From positions 620,001 through 684,000 of the forward strand of contig NZ_CP092104.1 of assembly GCF_016918765.2 (NCBI RefSeq): a DNA stretch of 64,000 nt, given 5' to 3'. This document shows positions 43,393-54,379 of this stretch, in pieces. Within the stretch, counting starts at the first letter, position 1. Each line of letters opens with the position of its first letter. The translations under genes were made by a program, and so were the position numbers. The notes under the pieces were generated by a model. The model saw nothing but the letters and a program-made list of their open reading frames with translations, ran no database searches and was not told the origin of the DNA. Origin of the DNA: Flagellatimonas centrodinii. GTDB lineage: Bacteria; Pseudomonadota; Gammaproteobacteria; Nevskiales; Nevskiaceae.

Positions 43393-43944
43393 CTAAAAAC
43401 CTGAACCCCTTTCGTGCAAAAGCCAATACAGGGCGGCCCAGACCTTGGGTTCCACCGGCTTTCCGGCCGCCTGCTGCGCCCGCAACCACGGGTGAACCGA
43501 CGCCAGCGGCACCACATGGACGGTGATGTTTTCGCCGTCGACGCCGCCGCCGGCGTGCACCCGGGTGAGACCGCGGGCGCGAACCAGATGGCTGGTTTCG
43601 GAGGTCAGGCCGGGCGACGACGGGCCGTCGAACGCGGGTTCCACGGCGGCACAGTCGAAGCCGGTTTCTTCCAGCAGTTCGCGGCGGGCGGTAGCCAGTG
43701 CGCTTTCGCCGGCAACGTCGGCGCTGTCGCCGATGACGCCGGCCGGCAGCTCGATGGTGTGGGCCTGTACGGGAATGCGGTACTGCTCGACCAGCACGAT
43801 TTCATCGTCATCGGTGACGGCGATCAGAGCAGCGGCGCCGGTGGCGGTTTGCCGTTGTACGTATTCCCAGTGGCCGTGGCGCAGCAGGCGCAGGAACTCG
43901 CCCTCGTGCAAGGTTTGCACCGGGGTGTCGGGGAGAGGGCTCAT
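43393..43944 (-). CDS. Nudix hydrolase, ADP-ribose pyrophosphatase-like
   Basis: 183 residues. The Nudix box core is ARRELLEETGF, with a glutamate seven residues before the REL as required; the box glycine is not at the canonical distance. The flanking beta-sheet EYVQRQTATGAAALIAVTDD and VLVEQYRIPVQAHTIELPAG are typical of ADP-ribose pyrophosphatases. The start MSPLPDTPVQ lies in a 4-base overlap with rlmJ. It is the last of a four-gene unit. Substrate is inferred from family only. Confidence 0.88.
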   Translation of the reverse strand: MSPLPDTPVQTLHEGEFLRLLRHGHWEYVQRQTATGAAALIAVTDDDEIVLVEQYRIPVQAHTIELPAGVIGDSADVAGESALATARRELLEETGFDCAAVEPAFDGPSSPGLTSETSHLVRARGLTRVHAGGGVDGENITVHVVPLASVHPWLRAQQAAGKPVEPKVWAALYWLLHERGSGF

Positions 43945-44765
43945 GTCGATGTCAGCATCTGGATCTCGTGGCGGGCACCCGGCCCCTGCGCCAGCAGTAT
44001 CGACAGCGCCGCCATCTCGGCCGGCGCGCCCTGAAGGAAGGCGTAAGGCGGGTTGATCACCGCAAGACCGCAGCCGCGCATGCGGCCGTCCTGCGGGTGA
44101 CTGACGAACAGGCGAATATCCACCGCCTCGCGGCCGATGGCACGCGTCAGACGGCGAACAAATGCATCGGCGGCATGGCGCTGCTTGACCGGGTACCAGA
44201 GCGCATAGATGCCGTTGGAGAATCGCCCCAGGGCAGTGCTGGCGAAGCGCACCAGCCGCTCGTACTCGTCGCGCGCTTCGAACGGCGGGTCGACCAGCAC
44301 CAGGCCGCGTTTCTCCGCCGGCGGCAGCAACGCCCAGGCGCCGTAGCCGTCGCGCAGATGCACGGCACGGTTGGGCCCGGACAGATGCCGACGAAGCTCC
44401 TCGGCGATGGCTGGCACCTGCTCGCAGAGCATCAGCCGGTCCTGTTCGCGCTGGCAAGCGGCGGCAATGGAAGGTGACCCCGGGTAACACTCGTGCCCGG
44501 TGGCGATGACGATCTCGCGGTAACGCTTGAGCCAGGGCGTGGTCAGGCTGGCGGAATCGGCCAGGACCCGACTGATGCCGTGCTCGGCCTCGCCGGTACG
44601 TCGAGCCGCCTCGTTGCCGAGGTAATACAGTCCGGCCCCAGCATGGGTGTCGAGGTAGGCCCAGGCATTGTCCTTCTGGTTCAGCGCCTCGAGCAGCCCC
44701 ACCAGCACGACATGCTTGAAGACATCGGCAAAATTGCCGGCGTGAAACTGATGCTGGTAGTGCAT
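43941..44765 (-). CDS. rlmJ: 23S rRNA (adenine2030-N6)-methyltransferase RlmJ
   Basis: 274 residues. MHYQHQFHAGNFADVFKHVV and LDTHAGAGLY are the family's N-terminal signatures, and VLVDPPFE is the N6-adenine catalytic motif IV. NGIYALWYPVK and CGLAVINPPY follow. It methylates A2030 in 23S rRNA. It lies 6 bases after the polyphosphate kinase gene and overlaps the Nudix gene. Confidence 0.95.
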   Translation of the reverse strand: MHYQHQFHAGNFADVFKHVVLVGLLEALNQKDNAWAYLDTHAGAGLYYLGNEAARRTGEAEHGISRVLADSASLTTPWLKRYREIVIATGHECYPGSPSIAAACQREQDRLMLCEQVPAIAEELRRHLSGPNRAVHLRDGYGAWALLPPAEKRGLVLVDPPFEARDEYERLVRFASTALGRFSNGIYALWYPVKQRHAADAFVRRLTRAIGREAVDIRLFVSHPQDGRMRGCGLAVINPPYAFLQGAPAEMAALSILLAQGPGARHEIQMLTST

Positions 44766-44771
44766 GGATTC

Positions 44772-46151
44772 TCAGTGCGCCGCAAGGGCATCACACAGGG
44801 TTTTCAAAACGGTGAGGCGGGCGTGGTGCTTGTCTTCTGCCGCCACCAGTGTCCAAGGCGCGCCAGGGCGATCAGTCTGCGCGAACATAGTATCGGCGGC
44901 GTCGGCGTAGTCCGTCCATTTCTCGCGATTGCGCCAGTCCTCGGCGGTGAGCTTGTGCTGCTTGTGCGGGGTTTCGGCCCGCGACTGAAAGCGGCGTAAC
45001 TGCTCTTCCGGGCTCAGGTGCAGCCAGCACTTCACCAGCACCGCACCGCGTTCCACCAGCTGCGCTTCGAAGGCATTGATTTCGCCATAGGCGCGCCGCC
45101 ATTGCGATGGGGAGGCCAGTTGCTCGACCCGCTCGACCAGCACGCGGCCGTACCAGGAGCGGTCGAACACGGTCATCTGGCCGTCGCGCGGGACATGACG
45201 CCAGAAGCGCCAGAGATACGGATGCTGTCGTTCCTCATCGGTCGGCGCGGCGATCGGCACCACCTGGAACAGTCGCGCGTCCAGCGCGTCGGTGACCCGT
45301 CGAATCACCCCACCCTTGCCGGCGGCATCCCAGCCTTCCAGCACCACGACCACGGCGCGTCGTGCCGCGTGTGCCGCCCACACCTGCCGGGCCAGCTGGC
45401 GCTGCAGCGCCGTCAGTTGACGGGCGGCTTCCGCCTTGGGCACCTGCGCCGACAAGTCGACATCGGCCAACCGGGGAGTGTTGCGGCGCACCGTCAGGCG
45501 CCGAACCGCGGGTGGTTGCAGCGGCGCCTGATGGAAGCGCTTGATCGCCTTCAGCACCGCGGCAATCGCAGCCTTGGCGGAACGCTCTCGGTGCCTGCCA
45601 TCGAGCGTCACCCAGTCACCGCTGTCTTCACGCAATTGCGCGAGCCGCCGATCCGCATGGTCGGCCGAGGCCAACAGGGCGATCTCGCTCAAGGTGGGCG
45701 CGCGTGCCGCCTCATTCAGGCGGCGGCGCACCCGTCGACGCGCATGGTCGACATCCAGTGACACCCACAGTTTGACCACGCAGACGCCGTCGGCGGTCAA
45801 CTGCCGCTCGAAGGCCTGCTGGGCGCTGACATCCACCTCGCCGCCGCGCAATGCGGCAAGAATCGGGTCGGCATACCAGCCGTCGAGGAACAGTCCGATC
45901 TGCCCCCGCACCGGCAGGTGCTGCCAGAAGCGCCAGAAGGTCGGGCGATCCTGTCCGGGCGCCTGCTCCGGGGTCCAGGCATTGATCCGCAGGCCCCGGG
46001 TATCCAGGCAGTGTGTGAGGGCATTCAGTACCTCATGGCGTCCGGCCGCCTCGACGCCGGCCACCACCAGCACCAAGGGAATCGCGGCATCGCGAAGTCC
46101 CTGCTGTGCGGTCAGTGCGGCGAGCCGCTGGTGGTCATTCGACTTCGGCAT
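44772..46151 (-). CDS. Two-domain PPK2-type polyphosphate:nucleotide phosphotransferase
   Basis: 459 residues made of two tandem PPK2 domains. The C-terminal domain (about 230-459) has an intact Walker A, LEGWDAAGKGGVIRRV, and the lid and Walker B motifs RFWRHVPRDGQMTVFDRSWY. The N-terminal domain (1-220) has a degraded P-loop (VAGVEAAGRHEVLNAL) lacking the lysine, with FWRFWQHLPVRGQIGLFLDG in place of the second motif. This matches class-II PPK2, such as polyphosphate:AMP phosphotransferase, in which only one domain is active. It overlaps the Na/Pi transporter gene by 17 bases, which links phosphate uptake to polyphosphate use. Confidence 0.92.
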   Translation of the reverse strand: MPKSNDHQRLAALTAQQGLRDAAIPLVLVVAGVEAAGRHEVLNALTHCLDTRGLRINAWTPEQAPGQDRPTFWRFWQHLPVRGQIGLFLDGWYADPILAALRGGEVDVSAQQAFERQLTADGVCVVKLWVSLDVDHARRRVRRRLNEAARAPTLSEIALLASADHADRRLAQLREDSGDWVTLDGRHRERSAKAAIAAVLKAIKRFHQAPLQPPAVRRLTVRRNTPRLADVDLSAQVPKAEAARQLTALQRQLARQVWAAHAARRAVVVVLEGWDAAGKGGVIRRVTDALDARLFQVVPIAAPTDEERQHPYLWRFWRHVPRDGQMTVFDRSWYGRVLVERVEQLASPSQWRRAYGEINAFEAQLVERGAVLVKCWLHLSPEEQLRRFQSRAETPHKQHKLTAEDWRNREKWTDYADAADTMFAQTDRPGAPWTLVAAEDKHHARLTVLKTLCDALAAH

Positions 46152-47697
46152 CCGTGCTGCCTCCTGTCGCGGCGCGTGCCAAAGGCACTGTGGTGGACTC
46201 GACGTCGATATCGCCCCGCAACTTTGTAAGCGTGACGACCAACTGCTCCAGTGTGCGCTGCGCCGCCAGCGCGCGAAAGGCGTCCGTCACCGAGAGGTGG
46301 CGCCCGGCCGTGCGGTCGAGGATGCCTGCCCGCACCGCTGCGGCCGGCACCCGCAGTGCCAACGCCGCCTGCGGGTAGTGCGTCAGCGCATCGGCCAGAT
46401 CGGCGCGTTGGGGGGCGAGACTGGGGCAGGCCAGCAGTTCCTGCAGCGTCGGCTCTGCGAGCAGGTCCGCCAGTACCTCGGCCTGTTCCAGACGCTGGAT
46501 CACCCCGGTCCAGGCGCCGAGACGCTGCGGCTCGACCGCCGGCACCCGACCGAGAAACTGGGCGGTAGCCGGCAACACCGAGCAGGCATCCTGTGGAAAC
46601 ACCGGCACTGCTCCGGCCAGCGCGCCCCGAAGATAGGCCACCAGGGCCACCACCGCCTCGTCGACCGTGCGGCTGGCAGCATCCAGCGCCAGCGCCGGAA
46701 CCGTGGTGAGGGTGTCGTCCAGGTGCCGCGCCAGTGGTGAGCGATGGTCCGGCGCCACCCATTCGGCCAGGCGCGCCAGGCGGGGAATCAACGGGATAAA
46801 GATCACCGCACCCAACAGATTGAATGCGGTGTGGAATGCGGCGAGCGACAGGGCGGGGTTGTCGCCGAGATAGGTCTCGGTCAGGCGATCCACCAGTTGG
46901 GTAAACAGCGGTAACAACAGGAAGGCGATGGCACCGGTGCCGACGTTGAAGACGATGTGCACGACGGCGGTTCGACGGGCTGGTGGCTGCGCACCGATGG
47001 CGGCGATCACCGCGGTCACCGTGGTTCCCACGTTCTGGCCGATGACCAGTGCGGCGGCCTGATCGAGACTGATGGCGCCGCTCGACAAAGCCGTAAGCGT
47101 GGTCGCCACCGCCGCGCTGGACGACTGCATCACCACGGTCATGATCAGTCCGACCGCCACCAGCGTCAGCCGCGCCCCCCACCCCGCGACGGCATAGCGA
47201 CTGATATCGATCCGGCTGGACAGGTCGGCCATGCCCTCCTGCAGCACATCGATGCCGACAAAGATCAGGCCAAAGCCCGCCAGCGCTGTGCCGGCCTGGA
47301 CAATACGCTGCCGCCCCAGCAGCCGCGCCAGGGCACCGACGCCGATCAATGGCAGGGCGACACTGCCGATGGACAGCTTGAGGCCCAGCAGGGTCACGAT
47401 CCAACCGGTGCTGGTGGTGCCGATATTGGCACCAATGACGACGCCGATGGCGTTGTTGAAACTCAGCAGCCCGGCCGAAACGAAACCGATGGTGGCCAAC
47501 GTGGTGGCACTGGAGCTCTGCACCAGTGCGGTCAGGCCGGCGCCGGTGGCAACCGCCGACAGCCGGTTGCCGGTGAAGCGCGACAACCAGCCACGCAAGG
47601 CATCGCCGGCCAATGCCTTGAGGCCGTCGGTCATCAGCACCATGCCCAGCAGGAACAGGCCGATGCCGCCAAAGACGGTGGCAACGGTCGTCAGCAT
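46135..47697 (-). CDS. Na+/phosphate cotransporter, NptA/YjbB family
   Basis: 520 residues. Two inverted repeats each carry a QSSS motif: LVQSSSATTLATIGF and VVMQSSSAAVATTL, both with a GANIGTTST/GQNVGTTVT partner. Eight or more membrane helices fill about 1-310. The C-terminal 200 residues are a PhoU-like helical domain. The family brings phosphate in (NaPi-II) or, for YjbB, exports it. Overlap with a polyphosphate phosphotransferase favours a role in phosphate/polyphosphate balance. Confidence 0.9.
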   Translation of the reverse strand: MLTTVATVFGGIGLFLLGMVLMTDGLKALAGDALRGWLSRFTGNRLSAVATGAGLTALVQSSSATTLATIGFVSAGLLSFNNAIGVVIGANIGTTSTGWIVTLLGLKLSIGSVALPLIGVGALARLLGRQRIVQAGTALAGFGLIFVGIDVLQEGMADLSSRIDISRYAVAGWGARLTLVAVGLIMTVVMQSSSAAVATTLTALSSGAISLDQAAALVIGQNVGTTVTAVIAAIGAQPPARRTAVVHIVFNVGTGAIAFLLLPLFTQLVDRLTETYLGDNPALSLAAFHTAFNLLGAVIFIPLIPRLARLAEWVAPDHRSPLARHLDDTLTTVPALALDAASRTVDEAVVALVAYLRGALAGAVPVFPQDACSVLPATAQFLGRVPAVEPQRLGAWTGVIQRLEQAEVLADLLAEPTLQELLACPSLAPQRADLADALTHYPQAALALRVPAAAVRAGILDRTAGRHLSVTDAFRALAAQRTLEQLVVTLTKLRGDIDVESTTVPLARAATGGSTDAEVE

Positions 47698-47794
47698 GGC
47701 GTCGCCTGGCGCGGACTTACACCGATCCGGGTAGCCGGGGCAATACGATCAGCGCGTGAGGCGGGACGTCGCATGGCCGTCGCGCGGGTGCGTC

Positions 47795-49092
47795 CTAGCC
47801 GCGGTCGCGGGCGCTGGCGGCATGGGCGGCGAGCCCTTCGGCATCGGCGATACGTCCGGCCACCGGTGCCAACGCGCGTGCACCGTCCGGGCTGCAGGCG
47901 ATCAGGCTGGTGCGCTTCTGGAACTCGTAGACACCCAGCGGGCTGGAGAATCGGGCGGCGCGCGAGGTCGGCAGCACGTGGTTGGGACCGGCGCAATAGT
48001 CGCCCAGGGCTTCCGGTGTATGACGGCCGATGAAGATGGCGCCGGCGTGGCGGATCTTCGGTAGCAGCGCTTCGGGGTCGTCCAGCGCCAGCTCCAGATG
48101 CTCGGGGGCGATGTGGTTGGCGATGGCGGCGGCATCATTGAGGTCGCGGGCGTGAATCAGTGCACCGCGATGCCCCAGCGAGGCGCGCACGATCTCGTGG
48201 CGCGGCAGCTCCGCCAGGCGTGCGTTGAGCGCGGCCTCGACCGCATCCAGATGATAGGCATCGGGACTGATCAGAATCGACTGCGCCAGTTCGTCGTGCT
48301 CGGCCTGGCTGAACAGGTCCATCGCCATCCACCGCGGGTCGGAGCCCGCCTCACTGATGACGACGATCTCCGACGGCCCGGCGATGGAGTCGATGCCCAC
48401 CCGGCCGAACACTCGGCGCTTGGCGGCGGCGACATAGGCGTTGCCGGGGCCGACGATCTTGTCGACCGCCGGCACGGTGTCGGTGCCCCAGGCCAGGGCC
48501 GCCACCGCCTGCGCGCCGCCAATGGTGATGACGCGATCGATACCGGCCAGGAATGCGGCGCCCAGCACCACCGGGTTGAGCACCCCGTCCGGCGCCGGCA
48601 CCACCATCACCACCTCGGGCACGCCGGCCACCTTGGCGGGGATGGCATTCATCAGCACCGACGACGGATAGGCGGCCTTGCCGCCGGGGACGTAGAGGCC
48701 GACCCGGTCCATCGGCGTGACCCGTTGGCCCAGCTGGTTGCCAAGCCGATCGGTGAACTGGAACGGCGCGATCTTCTGGTGTTCGGCGTACTGGCGGATG
48801 CGATCGGCTGCGGTGCTCAGGGCGGCGCGCAGATCATCCGGCAGGCGGTTCCAGGCAGCTTCCAGCTCGGCATGCGGCAACACCAGCTCGGCCGCGTCGG
48901 TGACGGCGCGACGATCCAGACGGTTGGTGTAGCGCAGCAGCGCGGCATCGCCCTCGGCGCGCACGGCGGCAATGATGTCGTCGACCACAGTGGTGATGTC
49001 GGCGCTGATCTCGGGGGCGCGGTCCAGCAACGCGTCCAGGCGGCTGCTGAAATCGGCCTCACGGCTGTCGAAGCGCTGGATCTTCAGGGCGC

Positions 49093-49096
<4 letters not shown>
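47795..49096 (-). CDS. hisD: Histidinol dehydrogenase HisD
   Basis: 433 residues. It oxidises L-histidinol to histidine in two NAD-dependent steps. The signature [13 protein letters not shown] and the catalytic Glu-His pair in [11 protein letters not shown] are present, with zinc-binding SQAEHDE. The start overlaps the hisG stop by 4 bases. The next his gene (hisC) does not follow; a 97-base gap leads to the phosphate transporter. Confidence 0.97.
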
Positions 49097-50999
<1,903 letters not shown>

Positions 51000-51236
51000 C
51001 TAGGCGCAGGGCGCCTTGGGCGCACGGGTGCGCAGGGCAAGCGCGTGGATCTCGCGGCCCATGCGCTCGCCGAGCGCGGCATAGACCATGCGGTGTTGCT
51101 CGATCATGGTCTTGCCGGCGAATCCGGGGTAGAGCACCTCGGCCTCGAAATGCTGGCCATCGTCGCCCTTCACCATCGCCACACAGCCGGGCAGGCCGGC
51201 CTCAATGAGCTGTTCGATCTGTTTGCGGTCCATCAT
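51000..51236 (-). CDS. ibaG: BolA-family protein IbaG
   Basis: 78 residues. The BolA fold carries HFEAEVLYPGFAGKTMIEQHRMVYAALG, quoted here only in part as FAGKTMIEQHRMVYAAL, with the conserved histidine at the iron-sulfur site. Position directly upstream of murA matches E. coli ibaG (yrbA). IbaG works with monothiol glutaredoxin in iron-sulfur handling and acid response. Two adjacent Met codons open the frame, so the start may be one codon later. Confidence 0.92.
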   Translation of the reverse strand: MMDRKQIEQLIEAGLPGCVAMVKGDDGQHFEAEVLYPGFAGKTMIEQHRMVYAALGERMGREIHALALRTRAPKAPCA

Positions 51237-51246
51237 CTCGAAGTCC

Positions 51247-52023
51247 TTATTTGCGCAGCTTGTAGCCGGTCATGAGCATCCACAGGGCGATGGCGGACAT
51301 CACGGTAGTGAAGGCGGCACACCACATCAGGCTCTGCCAGACGGGGACATCCGCCACCCCGAAGAAGCCATAACGGAACCCGTCGATCATGTAGAAGAAC
51401 GGATTGAAGTGGGACACGCGGTCCCATAGCTCGGGCAATGCATGCACCGAGTAGAACACGCCGGACAGAAACGACAGCGGCGTGATGAAGAAATTGGTGA
51501 ACGCGGCGATGTGGTCGAATTTCTGGCTGACCAGGCCCACGATGACACCAAATGCGGCGAGCCCGCTGGACGCCAGCAGGAAAACAGCCAGCAGCACCAG
51601 CGGCTGCGCGAACGGCAGCGGCACGAACGGCAGGGTGACCGCCAGCATCGCCATCGTGACCAGCAGGGCGCGCAGCACGGCGGCGCCAACATAGGCGGCG
51701 AACCATTCCCAGGCACCGATCGGCGCCAGCAACACGAACACCAGGTTGCCCATCACCTTGGACTGGATGAGGCTGGAACTGGAATTGGCGAAGGCATTCT
51801 GGATCACCGTCATCATGATCAGTCCGGGGATCAGGAACTCGGTGTAGCTGATGCCCTCGTACACCGGCGCCCGCCCCTGCATCGCCTGGGCGAACACCAG
51901 CAGGTACAGCAACGAGGTGATGATGGGTGCGCCGACGGTCTGGCCCAGCACATTGGTGAAGCGCTTCACCTCTTTCAGGAACAGGGTGCGGAAGCCGATG
52001 GGATTGCGGGTCATGTCGGTCAT
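51247..52023 (-). CDS. ABC-2 type permease (YadH-like)
   Basis: 258 residues with six membrane helices and the ABC-2 signature region FFITPLSFLSGVFYSVHALP and HFNPFFYMIDGFRYGFFG. The N-terminal FLKEVKRFTNVLGQTVGAP is the usual coupling part. It overlaps its ATPase gene by 4 bases. Such pairs occur before ibaG-murA in many beta- and some gammaproteobacteria. The exported substrate is not known. Confidence 0.92.
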   Translation of the reverse strand: MTDMTRNPIGFRTLFLKEVKRFTNVLGQTVGAPIITSLLYLLVFAQAMQGRAPVYEGISYTEFLIPGLIMMTVIQNAFANSSSSLIQSKVMGNLVFVLLAPIGAWEWFAAYVGAAVLRALLVTMAMLAVTLPFVPLPFAQPLVLLAVFLLASSGLAAFGVIVGLVSQKFDHIAAFTNFFITPLSFLSGVFYSVHALPELWDRVSHFNPFFYMIDGFRYGFFGVADVPVWQSLMWCAAFTTVMSAIALWMLMTGYKLRK

Positions 52024-52922
52024 GCGCGGGTCAGCTCCACGAAGATGTCTTCGAGATCAGGCTCGCGGGTGGCCACGTCCTCGATGACGCAGCCGGCCTG
52101 GCGCAGCGATTCCAGCACCGCGCCGATGGGGTGGGTGTCGCTCTGCAACTTGAGCTCGATCTGCCCGTTCGGCTCGGAATCGACCAGTGGTCGCAGCGCC
52201 TCGGGCAACGGCGCGCCGGACAACTTGATCCGAAGAAACCGGAACGGATGCTGACCCAACAGGCCCTGGGTGGTCTCCAGCGCCTTCACCTCGCCGTGGT
52301 CGAGAATGGCGATGCGCTCGCACATCTCCTGCGCCTCTTCCAGGTAGTGGGTGGTGAGGACCACGGTGGTGCCGTTGCGGTGCAGTTCGCGCATGAAGGC
52401 CCAGAGCGTGCGGCGCAGCTCGACATCGACGCCGGCGGTCGGTTCATCGAGGATCACCACCGGCGGCCGGTGCACCAGGGCCTGGGCGATCAGCACCCGC
52501 CGCTTCATGCCGCCGGACAGACCGCGCATCGGCGAGCGGCGCTTGTCGGCGAGGTCCAGACGTTCCAGCATTTCGTCGATCCACGGCCAGCTCTCACGGC
52601 CACAGCCGAAGTAGCCGGCCTGCAGCCGCAGCATGTCGACGACGTTGAAGAAGGGGTCGAACACCAGTTCCTGCGGGACCACCCCGAGCGAGCGCCGGGC
52701 AGCGCGCCAGTCGCGCACGGTGTCGTGTCCCATCACGCTGATCTGGCCGCTGCTGGCCTGCGACAGGCCGGCGATGATGCTGATCAGGGTCGACTTGCCG
52801 GCGCCATTGGGCCCGAGCAGGCCGAAGAACTCCCCCGGGCGGATATCAAAGGACACGCCCTTGAGCGCCTCAAGCGCGCCATAGCGTTTGTAGACGTCGG
52901 TGATACGAATGGCGGCTGGCAT
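52020..52922 (-). CDS. ABC transporter ATP-binding protein (YadG-like)
   Basis: 300 residues. Walker [18 protein letters not shown], signature LSGGMKRRV, Walker B VVILDEPTAGVD and switch histidine LTTHYLEEA are all in order. The C-terminal 80 residues are the usual extra domain of this subfamily. It is the first gene of the unit running to hisD. A perfect TATAAT box stands just upstream of its start. Confidence 0.93.
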   Translation of the reverse strand: MPAAIRITDVYKRYGALEALKGVSFDIRPGEFFGLLGPNGAGKSTLISIIAGLSQASSGQISVMGHDTVRDWRAARRSLGVVPQELVFDPFFNVVDMLRLQAGYFGCGRESWPWIDEMLERLDLADKRRSPMRGLSGGMKRRVLIAQALVHRPPVVILDEPTAGVDVELRRTLWAFMRELHRNGTTVVLTTHYLEEAQEMCERIAILDHGEVKALETTQGLLGQHPFRFLRIKLSGAPLPEALRPLVDSEPNGQIELKLQSDTHPIGAVLESLRQAGCVIEDVATREPDLEDIFVELTRA

Positions 52923-52930
52923 AGCCCGTC

Positions 52931-52936
52931 ATTATA
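52931..52936 (-). promoter_or_regulatory. TATAAT -10 box upstream of the yadGH-ibaG-murA-hisGD unit
   Basis: Perfect -10 hexamer on the minus strand, 8 bases before the ATP-binding protein start. No clear -35 box or Shine-Dalgarno is visible, so a nearly leaderless transcript would result. It lies in the 44-base divergent gap to the photolyase gene. Confidence 0.35.
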
Positions 52937-52966
52937 TTCGCTTACCCCCCTGCCCACGGCCTTGTC

Positions 52967-54379
52967 ATGTCCCGCACCGCGCTTGTCTGGTTCCGTCGCG
53001 ACCTGCGACTGAACGATCATCCGGCCCTCCAAGCGGCACTGGCGGCGGCGGAACGGGTGATTCCGGTGTTCGTATACGCACCCGACGAGGAAGCGCCCTG
53101 GGCCCCTGGCGGGGCCGCCAACTGGTGGTTGCATCACAGTCTGGCCGCGCTATCGGCGCGGCTGGCGGCGCTGGGCAGCCCGCTGGTAATTCGCCGCGGG
53201 CCGACGCTGGAGGCGCTGCGCGCGCTGATCTCCGAGACCGGCGCCGACCGGATCTTCTGGAACCGCCTCTACGAACCGGCCGTGCGTACGCGGGACGCGG
53301 CCATCAAGGAGGCCCTGCGTGAGGACGGCCTGACCGTCGAAAGCTTCAACAGCGCGCTGTTGTTCGAACCCTGGACCCTGCAGACCCAGAGCGACCAGCC
53401 CTACCGCGTGTTCTCACCGTTCTGGCGCAACGCCGAACCGCGGCTGGTCGACGTGCGCGCGCCCACGCCGGCCCCGACGGCACTACCGGGGCCGGCGAAG
53501 GCCGTCTCCAGCGAGCCGCTGGAGACACTGGCGTTGCTGCCCAGGCTGCCGTGGGCCGATGGTTTCAGGGCACGCTGGACCCCGGGTGAGGCCGGCGCGC
53601 TGGCCCGCCTGACCCCGTTTCTCGACGGCCCGGTGCAGCAGTACCGGCAACGCCGCGACCTGCCCGGCGACGATGACGGCACCTCGGGACTGTCGCCGCA
53701 TCTGCATTTCGGCGAGATCGGCCCGGCGCAGGTGCTGGCGGCCACCCGGGCACGGGGGCCGCTGAATCCGCAGGTCCAGCATTTCATTCGCGAGATCGGC
53801 TGGCGCGAGTTCGCCCACCATCTGCTCTACCACTACCCGCAGACGCCGACCGAAGCGCTGTATCACGACAAGTTCGGCGCCTTCCCCTGGCGCAGCGCTG
53901 CCGACTACGCCGACAACCTGCGGGCCTGGCAGCGCGGCGAAACCGGCATCCCCATCGTCGACGCCGGCATGCGCCAACTGTGGGCCACCGGCTGGATGCA
54001 CAATCGGGTGCGGATGGTGGTCGCCAGCTTTCTCACCAAGAACCTGCTGACCCCTTGGCAGGAAGGCGCCGCCTGGTTCTGGGACACCCTGGTCGATGCC
54101 AGCCTCGCCAACAACACCCTCGGCTGGCAGTGGTCGGCCGGCTGTGGCGCCGACGCCGCGCCCTACTTCCGCATTTTCAATCCGCTGCTGCAAAGCGAGC
54201 GCTTCGACGCCGACGGCGCCTATCTCGATGCCTGGGTGCCGGAGCTGCGGTCGCTGTCCGGCAAGCACAAGCACATGCCGTGGACCGCGCCGGTGCCGCC
54301 GAAGGGCTATCCTGCCCCCATCGTCGACCTCGCCGCCACGCGCGACCGCGCCCTTGCCGCCTACGACCGCATCAAGTGA
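52967..54379 (+). CDS. phrB: Deoxyribodipyrimidine photolyase (CPD class I)
   Basis: 470 residues. The N-terminal antenna-chromophore domain begins ALVWFRRDLRLNDHPAL. The FAD-binding domain has TSGLSPHLHFGEIGP, REIGWREFAHHLLYHYP, WATGWMHNRVRMVVASFL and GWQWSAGCGADAAPYFRIFN. It splits cyclobutane pyrimidine dimers using blue light. It is transcribed away from the ABC/murA unit and overlaps the next methyltransferase gene by 4 bases. Confidence 0.97.
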   Translation: MSRTALVWFRRDLRLNDHPALQAALAAAERVIPVFVYAPDEEAPWAPGGAANWWLHHSLAALSARLAALGSPLVIRRGPTLEALRALISETGADRIFWNRLYEPAVRTRDAAIKEALREDGLTVESFNSALLFEPWTLQTQSDQPYRVFSPFWRNAEPRLVDVRAPTPAPTALPGPAKAVSSEPLETLALLPRLPWADGFRARWTPGEAGALARLTPFLDGPVQQYRQRRDLPGDDDGTSGLSPHLHFGEIGPAQVLAATRARGPLNPQVQHFIREIGWREFAHHLLYHYPQTPTEALYHDKFGAFPWRSAADYADNLRAWQRGETGIPIVDAGMRQLWATGWMHNRVRMVVASFLTKNLLTPWQEGAAWFWDTLVDASLANNTLGWQWSAGCGADAAPYFRIFNPLLQSERFDADGAYLDAWVPELRSLSGKHKHMPWTAPVPPKGYPAPIVDLAATRDRALAAYDRIK

